Positions 1 to 7,933 of a stretch of 64,000 nt of DNA are shown here, in pieces. Each line of letters begins with the position of its first letter. The first letter of the stretch is position 1. This DNA is from Paenibacillus sp. (GTDB taxonomy: Bacteria; Bacillota; Bacilli; Paenibacillales; YIM-B00363): NCBI RefSeq assembly GCF_031177825.1, contig NZ_JAPSKE010000004.1, forward strand, positions 186,001 through 250,000. Reading direction: 5' to 3'. The position numbers were made by a program, and so were the translations under genes. Under the pieces are notes generated by a model. The model made no database searches and was not told where the DNA came from. It was given only the letters and a program-made list of their open reading frames with translations.

Positions 1-376
1 CGGTAAATCGCAGGTCTGAAATATTTACCGACCTTCTCAAGCTCGTTCATGACGTAGCTTATTTTCGTTTCATCAAGAAACCAGTTGTCTTTAGATGTCC
101 CTGTTTTATCAATGACTGGACTTACGTAAAAAACCGTCTCCCTCGGAAAAACAAATTGGTAGGTTAATTCCGTAGGAACTCCCACTCTGTTGTTTCTACA
201 TTCGGTGTCGAACCTCCCGAAGGCAAAAGATACGGAGCAATCCCCTGGCGATATAACATTGCAGCTCTTTCCATGAGTTGCGGATGACTCGCGCCGGGTA
301 TTAAAATGACATCCGACTTCTTGATCTCCGTTTCAAAAAACATAAAGTCACTGATGCAATCAAACGGGAAAGACAT
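1..376 (-). pseudogene. YdcF/ElyC-family (DUF218) protein, internally deleted
   Basis: From an ATG at 376 (AGAGGAGG just upstream) the minus strand reads the N-terminal half of a DUF218 protein: SDVILIPGASHPQLMERAAM, then PSGGSTPNVETTEWEFL. It stops at 164-166. One base out of frame, from 167 to the window edge, follows LTYQFVFPRET and SKDNWFLDETKISYVMNELE, which resemble the C-terminal part of the same family. As recalled from relatives, roughly 55-60 residues (the N-T-x-E-N segment) normally lie between these halves. I therefore read this as one gene with an out-of-frame internal deletion. Its true end lies beyond base 1. YdcF proteins are membrane-associated and of uncertain function; this copy should be non-functional. 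Confidence 0.75.
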
Positions 377-510
377 CCGAAGACCTCCTCTGTTACAACA
401 GATCCCATTATAATCCATGTCTGCAGTAAGATGCTATTGAGCATGAATCATAAACCATAACAATCTGCAATAAACTTACACAAAACTAATCCGAACGGAG
501 CGTGAGCGTA

Positions 511-1377
511 GTGTCCGCCAAAGCGCCTTTGTCCCCGTGGAACGAGCACTTGTTTTGGATTGGGATCCTAGAGGATCATGCGGTGTTCGTCATCGACCAT
601 CTATCGGCAAGGGAAACCCGCTGGGCGGAAGCGGCCCAAGGGTACGTTCAGGCTTTCGGACAGCTGCGCACGCAGCTCCAGACATTGAATCCTACACTCC
701 CTGTCGACGACGAAGGGTTGATCGACTTCGCTCGCAATGCACAGCGCGTAGCTCATGGCTACTACCGATTCGAGGGAGAGTTGCAGCGTCTACGGATTCG
801 CAATGCCATTGATCTCCAGCTGATGCCGGTCTATTTCAACGGAACCCTGCTTGAAAATGAGGAGTACCTTCGTATCCTCGGTTATTACGTTAATGGCAAA
901 CCTTATCCGCCGAAGCCGCTTCACGCCTTGCTCGATATGTGGTTGGAGGATCAGCTCGGGCATGCGATATTGTTGTACGATCATATTGATCCCACGGAGC
1001 TGCCTACGTTACAGCAAACGCGCACCTTTATCGATGCGTTCCAAGCGCATATGGCAAAAAACCGCGCGATCGGCGGCTTCTTGCGATTTACCCCGCCTGG
1101 CTTCCCCGTGCAACGCAAGTTTGCGGTCGACGTGTCGGTCGCTTCATTAGCGTTCTATTCATTCGTGGAACGAACGATCGAGCGGTTTCGTCACGATGAG
1201 CTCCTCGGCAGACTCACTTTACGTTTCCTCGAACATCATCTGCCCGAAACATGTTATTTCCTTTACCAACTCTCCCGCTTCGATCCGCGCATCATTCCGC
1301 CTGAAACCTGTTATTTGTGGAAGCCGAACGTTCCGAATCATGAATCGCAGAGAACTTCAAGAATACATCGCGCTTGA
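511..1377 (+). CDS. DUF2935 domain protein
   Basis: About 288 residues. The opening segment (PWNEHLFWIGILEDHAVF) matches the W-x-x-H-x-x-FW...DHA signature of DUF2935, an all-helical family common in Bacillus and Paenibacillus. The family has two related helical bundles with conserved His/Glu that look metal-binding; the second bundle here begins near LLDMWLEDQLGHAILLYDHID. Function is unknown. The start is GTG at 511, ten bases after GGAG at 497-500; a GTG at 502 is in frame but too close to that site. The 3' end overlaps the convergent EamA gene by 21 bp. Confidence 0.75.
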   Translation: MSAKAPLSPWNEHLFWIGILEDHAVFVIDHLSARETRWAEAAQGYVQAFGQLRTQLQTLNPTLPVDDEGLIDFARNAQRVAHGYYRFEGELQRLRIRNAIDLQLMPVYFNGTLLENEEYLRILGYYVNGKPYPPKPLHALLDMWLEDQLGHAILLYDHIDPTELPTLQQTRTFIDAFQAHMAKNRAIGGFLRFTPPGFPVQRKFAVDVSVASLAFYSFVERTIERFRHDELLGRLTLRFLEHHLPETCYFLYQLSRFDPRIIPPETCYLWKPNVPNHESQRTSRIHRA

Positions 1378-2310
1378 CCGCGAGAGCCGGAGTTTATGCA
1401 GCTCGGGCAGCGCCACGCCGATGAGCACGACGATCACGCCGATCCACTGCAGTCCGCTTACTTGCTCGCGAAGCACGAACGAAGACATGAGAACCGCCAC
1501 CGGAAGTTCGGCCGCGCCGATGATGCCCGCCATCCCGCCGCCGATGTGCGGTACGCCGAACGCGAACAACACGGGCGGTATGAATGCTCCGAAGAAGCCG
1601 AGCAGCAAGCCGAACGCTAGAAGCTGACTCCAGATCAATCCGTTGAAGAGGAACGTCGGCGGAAACAAGATGCACAGCAGGAGCAGGGCGCCGGTTACCA
1701 TCCAAGCGCTCCGGTATACCGGATGAGCGGCCGGCACGGCCTTGCCGCTAAACAGGACGAACAGCGAGTAGCTTACCGCCGACATCATGCCTAGCGCGGT
1801 CCCCCATACGTTGAATTCGGTTAGCCCCTGCTCTAGGAAACCCGCGGCAAGTAGCGTTCCGCCGAATAGGACCAGCAGCGTCAGCAGCGTTACTTTATCG
1901 GGACGCCGGCGCTTGGCCGCCGCTTGGATCAGCACGCTGATCCAGGTGAACTGGAATAACAAGACGATGGCCAGCGATGCAGGAATGTATCGCAGCGATT
2001 GATAATACACGAGCCCGGTGATGACGTTTGGCGTGCCCGCGGCCATCAGCGTCAGGCGGTGCTTCCACGTCAGTCGCCCGTAGGCCTGGATCTGGGAAGC
2101 CCCGCCTTTGCCCTGGCCAGCTTCGCGCTCCTTCCTGACCTGTTTGTATTTGGTGTACAGAGCGAGCACCCACGACAGGATGAATCCCGTCAACAGCTGG
2201 CTTCCAACCACCTCGCCCAGCTGATAACCCTTCCCGTAAGCCAGAACCACGATCGTCGATAATATGCCATAACTCATAGCGCCTGCGAGAACGGCTGCAT
2301 AATATTTCAT
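1357..2310 (-). CDS. EamA-family (DMT superfamily) transporter
   Basis: 317 residues with about ten hydrophobic segments in two EamA repeats (roughly 1-145 and 165-305). The second repeat has the family-like stretch GMAGIIGAAELPVAVLMSSF near the C-terminus. DMT/EamA proteins are usually exporters of amino acids, nucleobases or other metabolites. The start ATG at 2310 follows a G-rich AGGGGG site. The unusual part is upstream: 95 bp before the start lies an intrinsic terminator preceded by a purine-riboswitch-like aptamer on the same strand. If the riboswitch controls this gene, a purine or purine-derived substrate is the simplest inference. The substrate is not shown by the protein alone. Confidence 0.85.
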   Translation of the reverse strand: MKYYAAVLAGAMSYGILSTIVVLAYGKGYQLGEVVGSQLLTGFILSWVLALYTKYKQVRKEREAGQGKGGASQIQAYGRLTWKHRLTLMAAGTPNVITGLVYYQSLRYIPASLAIVLLFQFTWISVLIQAAAKRRRPDKVTLLTLLVLFGGTLLAAGFLEQGLTEFNVWGTALGMMSAVSYSLFVLFSGKAVPAAHPVYRSAWMVTGALLLLCILFPPTFLFNGLIWSQLLAFGLLLGFFGAFIPPVLFAFGVPHIGGGMAGIIGAAELPVAVLMSSFVLREQVSGLQWIGVIVVLIGVALPELHKLRLSRSSAMYS

Positions 2311-2404
2311 TGCTCCAGTACCCCCTGCTGTCTAGAAATGCTTTGCCATGTCATGCTTTGCATGCATGTCGTTTATGCCCAGCGTCGCATGTCGGCTCGA
2401 ACGC

Positions 2405-2470
2405 AAAAAAATCCTAACCCCGTCGCCTGAAACGAGCGTAAAGCTCATTTTCTTAGCTACGTAGTTAGGA
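2405..2470 (-). terminator. Riboswitch expression platform: intrinsic terminator before EamA gene
   Basis: On the minus strand TCCTAAC (2470-2464) pairs with GTTAGGA (2418-2412), followed by seven T (2411-2405). Inside are CGU/ACG and GCU/GGC steps and an apical 8-bp hairpin (AAATGAGC with GCTCGTTT, 2450-2431). The 5' arm is the 3' arm of aptamer helix P3 plus the J3/1 strand and P1, so the aptamer and the terminator cannot form together. This arrangement resembles the ON-type pbuE switch. Confidence 0.75.
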
Positions 2471-2535
2471 AGTTAAGGCTCCCTGTAGAAACCCTCGCCC
2501 TGTGTGCACGGATCGGCCTGCGAGGTTATACGAAT
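2456..2535 (-). promoter_or_regulatory. Purine-class riboswitch aptamer
   Basis: Read on the minus strand: TATAA (J1/2, 2530-2526), CCTCGC (P2, 2525-2520), a 21-nt L2, GCGAGG (P2', 2498-2493), then the family-defining GTTTCTAC (J2/3, 2492-2485). P3 is AGGGAG with CTTCCT around a CCTTAA loop, followed by AACTAC (J3/1). The base aligned with position 74 is C, as in guanine-type aptamers, but one extra A or a shifted P3 makes this uncertain. P1 is short (four pairs, then a mismatch). L2 is three times the usual seven nucleotides. Confidence 0.7.
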
Positions 2536-2641
2536 GGAATATGAAATTCGTGCGTTCCCGCAACGTGGTGCTCATGCGACAACGTTTCATATATTACATG
2601 GCAGGTAAGGTGCTGTCAACCCAAGCCGGCATAAAAAATTT

Positions 2642-2929
2642 TCAGAAGAAGGAGGCAAAGGTTGGAAAGCGTTCACGCATAAAGCAAGCGATTGCAACCT
2701 TAAGATCTGTATGCTCGTTCATATAACGAAGCAAGATGTCCGAGGTGAGCACTGCCCTGGCGTCATCGATGCGAATCGTCCATGAAGGCAGCCCTTTCGA
2801 CTTTCCGCTAACTTCCGTAACGATACCGAATGCCACGCCTAGCACGTCGCCTGGCTGTTTAACCATGTTGCGAAGGATCCGATGGATCTCGTCGGATCGT
2901 TGAAGGATATGAATCTTCCGGTCGTCCAT
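2642..2929 (-). CDS. Small hypothetical protein
   Basis: 95 residues, soluble, no membrane segment or recognised domain. It contains VLGVAFGIVTEV and SWTIRIDDARAVLTSDIL and ends in a basic/aromatic tail. An AGGAGG lies 11 bases before the ATG, which supports expression. It starts 80 bp downstream of the AraC remnant on the same strand and ends about 100 bp before the riboswitch. Function is unknown; it could also be a chance ORF. Confidence 0.45.
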   Translation of the reverse strand: MDDRKIHILQRSDEIHRILRNMVKQPGDVLGVAFGIVTEVSGKSKGLPSWTIRIDDARAVLTSDILLRYMNEHTDLKVAIACFMRERFPTFASFF

Positions 2930-3010
2930 TGGACGTTAAACCTCCTACGCGCTGACAAGCAGTCTTTGACTATGGCTTAGTCTTGATCGTAACCGTACGG
3001 GTAGGTGCGT

Positions 3011-3180
3011 TTAAACCACCCTGCGCACGCTCCTGAAGAAAGAAGGCGGATGCCCGGCGATTCGCTTAAACATTCTTTGGAAGTAGGAGAGATCCGAATA
3101 CCCTACGAAGTCGGAAATCTCGCTTATGGTCAGCAGCGATTCGTTCAGCATATATTTCGCGGTGCGGATTCGGAAGCGAC
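3011..3180 (-). pseudogene. AraC-family regulator, C-terminal HTH remnant
   Basis: The minus strand encodes only the last half of an AraC DNA-binding domain: RFRIRTAKYMLNES, then LTISEISDFVGYSDLSYF and FKRIAGHPPSFFR, ending at a normal stop. The first HTH helix and the whole sensing domain are absent. The similarity stops at about 3175-3180, exactly where pyruvate kinase similarity begins on the other strand, so this is a rearrangement breakpoint. It is not expected to be functional. Confidence 0.8.
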
Positions 3181-4335
3181 AAGCTGACGCTGACAACGGA
3201 GACGATCGAGGGAACGGCGGAACGCGTTTCCGTGACCTACTCGGAGCTGCCTCAAGTGATCCGACCCGGCGGGAAAGTATTGATCGACGACGGCTTGTTG
3301 GAGTTGTCCGTGGACAGCGTCGAAGGCACGGAGGTCCTCTGTACGGTTACAAATCACGCGCTTCTAAAGCCGCGGAAAGGCGTCAACCTGCCCGGCGTGA
3401 AAACCACGTTGCCAGGCGTAACGGAGCGAGACATCTCCCATATCGAATTCGGGATTGCGGAAGGAATTGATACGCTCGCCGTATCGTTCGTCCGGAATGC
3501 GAAGGACATAATGAAAATACGAGGCATCTTAGAGGAAAAAGGGGCGCCGCACATCCAAATCATCTCTAAAATCGAAAATGAAGAAGGCGTCGACGAACTG
3601 GATGCGATCGTCGCCGTATCCGACGGTATCATGGTAGCGCGCGGCGACCTGGGCGTCGAAATTCCGACAGAGGACGTTCCGATTTTGCAAAGGCGGATGA
3701 TCGAACGGTGTAACGCCGCGGGAAAGCCCGTCATTATCGCAACGCAAATGCTCGATTCGATGCAAGTGAATCCACGGCCGACTCGGGCCGAGGTAAGCGA
3801 CGTGGCGAACGCCGTGCTGCAAGGAGCGGATGCCGTTATGCTGTCGGGAGAAACGGCAGCCGGCAAATACCCGCTCGAATCGGTGCGGATGATGGCGAGC
3901 ATAGCGACGAAGACGGAGGCGACGATCGATTATGGAGAGCGGTTTCTGCTAAAGCCGCACCAAAGCGAGGGCATCACCGAAGTCGTTAGTCGCGCCGTCG
4001 TAAACGCATCGATCGAGCTTGGAGCAAGGGCGATCGTTACGCCGACCAGCAGCGGATTTACCGCGAGAATGGTTTCGAAATATCGGCCATCCGCGCCGAT
4101 CCTCGCCGTCACGCCGGACGATCGTGTGTTGAGCGGATTGCAATTTCTATGGGGCGTCATTCCAGTACGCGGCGTAACCGTGGAGACGACGGATCATGCG
4201 GCTGCTTCCGCACTGCGCGCCGGGGGTCAAATCATTCCCTGGCGATCAGGCGATATCGTGGTCATCACCGCCGGTGTACCGGCCGGGAAGTCCGGTTCGA
4301 CGAATTTGATTCGGATCCATCAAGTGGAGGAATAG
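3172..4335 (+). pseudogene. pyk: Pyruvate kinase, 5'-truncated
   Basis: Clear pyruvate kinase sequence starts at about 3172 (GSDKLTLTTETIEGTAERV) and runs to a natural C-terminus (GSTNLIRIHQVEE). The B-domain, the active-site segment (IISKIENEEGVDELD, GIMVARGDLGVEIP) and the allosteric C-domain are present. Missing are about 95 N-terminal residues, including the NFSHG loop that binds PEP and K+. A GTG at 3232 could start a 367-aa product, but no Shine-Dalgarno sequence precedes it and the enzyme would lack essential residues. A true pyk presumably exists elsewhere. Confidence 0.85.
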
Positions 4336-4351
4336 AGGAAGTCAAGAAGTG

Positions 4352-4397
4352 AAAACGAGCCCGTACGCGGTAACCCCGCGCTTGCGGGCTCGTTTTT
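4352..4397. terminator. Bidirectional intrinsic terminator
   Basis: AAAACGAGCCCG (4352-4363) pairs with CGGGCTCGTTTT. There is a T-run on the plus strand and an A-run before the stem that gives U on the minus strand. It lies between the convergent pyk remnant and the YdjM-like gene. Confidence 0.85.
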
Positions 4398-4404
4398 CAG
4401 CTGT

Positions 4405-5052
4405 TTACCAAGGAATAAACTTAAATGATTTCTTGTACAGCGGAAACAGCCATTTCACCCCGTTCGGGGTCAGCGTGTCCGCGAGCAAGTGAGATGCATA
4501 TCCGGCAACGGCGGTCGCCGTCACTCCTGGTATCCCGATATGGTTTTCCAGCCCCCACCCGATCGTTCCCCATATCAGAAGAGCCCAAGCCGTATGCGTC
4601 ATCCCGCGATGCTTCAGCCAAGGAACCCACGCCACGAAAACGCCAAGTTCCATCAGCCACGCTTGACCTGATCGTAGGCCGCCGTACAGCAGACCGAGCC
4701 CGACGATACTGACGAGCGCGTTACGGATCGTGCCCTGCGACGTGACAAGGCCGAGCAGCAGTACGACGACGGCAATGGACGAATACGGAAACGAGAACCA
4801 TCCCTCGGAAACGTACCAGTAGGCATTCGCAAGGACGAGGAGAATCCCGGAGCTGAGGGTGAACCGGCGCAGCCAACGGGACAGCTTGCCCAGTTTTCCG
4901 CTTAACAGGCTGGGGCCGTCCAAATCGGCGGCCATGGCCGAAAATGACGCCACGATCAAATAGACGGCTCCGTGACTAGGCTGGAACGGGTAATACAAAG
5001 TCGAGGCCGCTCCGATCGCGGCGCCGATGGCGAGATGCGTCGTTCCTTTCAT
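4405..5052 (-). CDS. YdjM-like membrane-bound metal-dependent hydrolase
   Basis: 215 residues from the ATG at 5052, chosen because GGAGGT sits seven bases upstream; an upstream ATG at 5136 has no site. The N-terminus MKGTTHLAIGAAIGA, the KHRGMTHTAWALL motif and the ASHLLADTLTPNGVKWLFPL motif are the conserved His/Asp signatures of the YdjM (COG1988) family. Several hydrophobic segments lie between them. Members are predicted inner-membrane hydrolases with unknown substrate. A second member occurs at 48020-48997. It is monocistronic: a promoter and palindrome lie upstream and a terminator downstream. Confidence 0.85.
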   Translation of the reverse strand: MKGTTHLAIGAAIGAASTLYYPFQPSHGAVYLIVASFSAMAADLDGPSLLSGKLGKLSRWLRRFTLSSGILLVLANAYWYVSEGWFSFPYSSIAVVVLLLGLVTSQGTIRNALVSIVGLGLLYGGLRSGQAWLMELGVFVAWVPWLKHRGMTHTAWALLIWGTIGWGLENHIGIPGVTATAVAGYASHLLADTLTPNGVKWLFPLYKKSFKFIPW

Positions 5053-5076
5053 GATTACCTCCAACGATAATTGATG

Positions 5077-5126
5077 CAAACATATGTTTGGAGGTCCTAT
5101 TATAACCGAAAATTGAAGTTCTGCAA
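5077..5126 (-). promoter_or_regulatory. Promoter with 14-bp palindromic operator
   Basis: On the minus strand TTGCAG (5126-5121) and TATAAT (5104-5099) are separated by 16 bp. Downstream of the -10, 5077-5090 is a perfect palindrome, CAAACATATGTTTG, placed between the start of transcription and the ribosome-binding site of the YdjM-like gene. This is a good position for a repressor. Confidence 0.6.
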
Positions 5127-5135
5127 ATGCATACA

Positions 5136-5158
5136 AGGCTGCCGATCGGCGGCAGCCT
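5136..5158 (-). terminator. Terminator-like hairpin after amidohydrolase remnant
   Basis: AGGCTGCCG (5136-5144) and CGGCAGCCT (5150-5158) form a 9-bp stem ten bases after the stop of the amidohydrolase remnant. It lacks a good T-run. Confidence 0.5.
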
Positions 5159-5168
5159 CGTTAACTCT

Positions 5169-5366
5169 TTACTTGATTCGTTCGCCGCGCCGCCAAACCT
5201 CCCGCAGCTCCAACCGCCGGTGCGCTTCACCGGTGTCGAAAAGGAGAAAGTCCGCAAGGAAGCCCGCCTTCAGGCGCCCTCGATCCCGCCGGCCCCTCGG
5301 GAACAGCTTCATCGGGTTCGCGGTCGCCATATCGATCGCCTTCGCAAGCCGTTTCGTCGAATCAGA
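5169..5366 (-). pseudogene. Amidohydrolase, C-terminal remnant
   Basis: The frame reads SDSTKRLAKAIDMATANPMK, a linker, then GRLKAGFLADFLLFD. This is the closing segment of NagA/dihydroorotase-type amidohydrolases, in which the loop before the last barrel strand is followed by G-x-L-x-x-G-x-x-AD. No upstream barrel is present: the fragment begins at the stop codon of the alpha/beta hydrolase (5362-5364). About 60 residues remain of the usual 380 or more. It is a deletion remnant, probably of a gene once located between the hydrolase and the terminator hairpin. Confidence 0.65.
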
Positions 5367-6387
5367 CGGTTCGCTGCAGCCAGTCGTACGCTTGCGCGCC
5401 GCTGATTTCATGCTCCCCTTCGAAGACGTCGCATGCCAACTTCGACGGAACCTCCAGCAGTGTATAGACGTTGCGAATGCGTTCGAGCGCCTCGAGCGAT
5501 GCGGAAAGCGGGAAGATCTCGTCTTTCGTCCCCGCCTCCATCAACAGCGCCCTCGGCGCGATCAAACTGACGATATCCGGCATTTCCGCGTATTCGCCCA
5601 AACCGGGAACGTAGTTGTCGATACAATGTTCGATGTCCAGGATACTGGCCTTGAACGTATTGACGTACCCGCTGACCACCGTCGACTTGATTCGTTCGTC
5701 CAAGGCCGCCGTGAAGGAAGCTACGAGTCCTCCGCCGGAAATGCCCATGCAGCCGATCCGTTCCGCGTCGACATCTTCGCGCATGCACAAGTAATCGACG
5801 GCTCTCATCGCTTCGTAGACTCGGTGACCCGCCATCGTACGGCCCATGTGAAGCAATAACTTGCTCAGCTTGTCGCAAGAGGAATACTTGTCCCGCCCGT
5901 ATTCGTCCCGCAATCGCCGATCGCCGAACCCGAAAATTTCGGGCGCGACGACGAGGAAACCCCGCTTCGCCAGCTGGACGCCGAAGTTTTTCTGATACGT
6001 CGGCCGACCGATGATCGACTCGCCCGCGGGCGACAACCCCACGACCTCCCTGCTCCCGTACCCGTGCCCGTGGAACGCGGCGACGGCCGGAAGCCGCGCG
6101 CCAAGGGCCGCGCTTACGGTCGGAACGAGCACGTATGCCGGACATCGCAATCCGAAGAACGTCGTAAACTCGACGCGCTCTCGAACGTACCCGTCGCATT
6201 CGACGCGTTCAAGCAGCTTCGGTTCCAACGCCGCGGACCGATCCGGGAATCCTCCCAGTCGTTCCGCGAACCGTCGGCGCAGCCGATCTCGCCACGCCTT
6301 CCATTCCTCCGCGTTCGCAGCGGCGAATTGCAGCTCTGGGGTTATGCTCGCGTACAGGGATTCCATATATTCATCCGGATGCCACAT
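5362..6387 (-). CDS. Alpha/beta hydrolase (acetyl xylan esterase/dienelactone-hydrolase type)
   Basis: 341 residues, no signal peptide, so cytoplasmic. A plausible catalytic triad is visible: Ser217 in GISGGG, Asp289 in EAGTKDEIFP, His326 in FEGEHEIS. FHGHGYGSREVVG around 105-117 looks like the oxyanion-hole region. Such enzymes de-esterify plant glycans or related sugars after import. AGGAGG precedes the ATG at 6387, 24 bp after the ACT-MFS gene, so the two are probably cotranscribed. The last residues (YDWLQRTV) abut the amidohydrolase remnant, and a few original C-terminal residues may have been replaced at the deletion junction. Confidence 0.8.
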   Translation of the reverse strand: MWHPDEYMESLYASITPELQFAAANAEEWKAWRDRLRRRFAERLGGFPDRSAALEPKLLERVECDGYVRERVEFTTFFGLRCPAYVLVPTVSAALGARLPAVAAFHGHGYGSREVVGLSPAGESIIGRPTYQKNFGVQLAKRGFLVVAPEIFGFGDRRLRDEYGRDKYSSCDKLSKLLLHMGRTMAGHRVYEAMRAVDYLCMREDVDAERIGCMGISGGGLVASFTAALDERIKSTVVSGYVNTFKASILDIEHCIDNYVPGLGEYAEMPDIVSLIAPRALLMEAGTKDEIFPLSASLEALERIRNVYTLLEVPSKLACDVFEGEHEISGAQAYDWLQRTV

Positions 6388-6411
6388 GTCAACGCCCTCC
6401 TAGAAAGATTA

Positions 6412-7839
6412 TCACTCTGAACATTCCTTCGGCCGGAATCGAGCCTCGCGCATCCATCCCCGCCAGACGAGTGCCAGCAGGGCGAGCATCGCGGCGGTCC
6501 ACCAGCCGATCGCCTCGGTCCAATCCAGAAGCTGCGCGGCAAAGCCGAGTCCCATGACCGGGAGACTCACGCCTACATATGTTATCGCGTAATACAGCGA
6601 GATCAGGTCCGCCCTTGCCGCATCCGGCGAGATGCGATTCACCGCGCCGAGACCGACGGCGTACAGCGGCCCGTGGCCGAGGCCGACGCATGTCGCGCTC
6701 GCGACGAGCCAGGCAGCCGATGACGACGCGTTCGAGAGGAACAAACTCGCGAGACCGAACGCCATGAACGCGCAGCCGAACGACGCAGCGACGGTAGCCG
6801 GCATCTTCTCCATTGCACGCTGACCGAGGACCGACAGCCCGAGAACGAACGCGGCCGTGCATCCCGAGAGGAGATAGCCGGAACGGCCGACCCATTCGTC
6901 CAAGTAAGACGGAACAACGCTCAGGAAGAGACTGACCGCCGACCAGGCGATGAACGAGGATGTCGCGGCGGTCGCGAAAGCCAAGCGCAACCCTGCCGGT
7001 ACGAACGGCAAGTGCAGCCGGCTTCGGGGCACCCGCTCCGTTCTCATGTCGACGAATGCCAATCCCGCCATCGCGGCGACGAGCATCAGCAAATGCACGG
7101 CGTACGGGAGCACCGTCGGCATCGGCGCGAACTCCGCCAGCGCTCCGGACGCGACGGGACCGAGGGCGTTGCCCGCGGTAACCATCGCCGCGGCGGCGAA
7201 CGCCGCCGTTCGGCGATCTCGGGTCGCATGCAGGTCCGTCATCGCGCCGACCGCGACGCCGTTGAACATGCCCACCGCTACCCCCTGCATCGTTCTGGCG
7301 GCCAGCATCCACCCGTAACCGTCCGCGACGGCCAGCCCAAGCGATCCGCTCGCGGCGAAGACAAGGCCGGCGCCTAAGATACGACGCGGGCCGAGACGAT
7401 GCGCCATCTGCCCGAACAGGACGATCGACGGGATCACCGGGAATGCATACGCCGCGAAAAGCGCTGTCACCATAGACGGGGTCAGATCCCATGTTTCCTT
7501 ATATATCGAATAAATCGGCGAAGCCAGATTAATGCCGAAGATGACGACGAACAAGCAATAAGCGACGGTGCCGTAAGCCATCGTCTCTTTCCTGGCGTCG
7601 CGCGCCCGGACGGACAGCACCTCCTGCATCGCTTCCAGCCGGGTCAACAGCGTGGAAAGCGTTCGGTCGTCGGTCTTCGCGGATATTTTCATCCAAGCGA
7701 GCGCAGGATCCCGGTCCGCGCTGACCGTCAGCCGATCGATGTTGCAGTCCGCGAGCCCGAATTGAGCGGAGATGCCGGCCAGTACGCCGGGACGGTTGCG
7801 GACGAGCGCCGAAATCGTTCGACTCCCCATATTCCCCAT
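6412..7839 (-). CDS. ACT domain fused to MFS transporter
   Basis: 475 residues from the ATG at 7839 (GAAGGAG eight bases upstream; a weaker ATG lies at 7860). Residues about 6-78 are an ACT domain of the acetolactate synthase small-subunit (IlvH/IlvN) type: RTISALVRNRPGVLAGIS, NIDRLTVSADRDPALAWMKI, DDRTLSTLLTRLE. From about residue 86 a 12-helix major facilitator follows, with FGQMAHRLGPRR as the loop 2-3 motif. ACT domains bind amino acids or purines, so the fusion suggests transport gated by a small ligand. An internal ATG preceded by AGGAAAGAG (before MAYGTVAYC) could also produce the MFS part alone. It follows the DUF4091 gene and precedes an esterase gene. Confidence 0.8.
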   Translation of the reverse strand: MGNMGSRTISALVRNRPGVLAGISAQFGLADCNIDRLTVSADRDPALAWMKISAKTDDRTLSTLLTRLEAMQEVLSVRARDARKETMAYGTVAYCLFVVIFGINLASPIYSIYKETWDLTPSMVTALFAAYAFPVIPSIVLFGQMAHRLGPRRILGAGLVFAASGSLGLAVADGYGWMLAARTMQGVAVGMFNGVAVGAMTDLHATRDRRTAAFAAAAMVTAGNALGPVASGALAEFAPMPTVLPYAVHLLMLVAAMAGLAFVDMRTERVPRSRLHLPFVPAGLRLAFATAATSSFIAWSAVSLFLSVVPSYLDEWVGRSGYLLSGCTAAFVLGLSVLGQRAMEKMPATVAASFGCAFMAFGLASLFLSNASSSAAWLVASATCVGLGHGPLYAVGLGAVNRISPDAARADLISLYYAITYVGVSLPVMGLGFAAQLLDWTEAIGWWTAAMLALLALVWRGWMREARFRPKECSE

Positions 7840-7933
7840 CGGATTCGCTCCTTCGCGCATCCCTCGAATACGTTATCTTCCAATCGTATGTCGCGGGTAT
7901 GATCTTCCATGCATACGGGGATCGACAGTCCGC

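Noticed and set aside
2502..2726. 74-codon plus-strand ORF
   Set aside because: It lies antisense across the riboswitch and the small hypothetical gene, with no ribosome-binding site.
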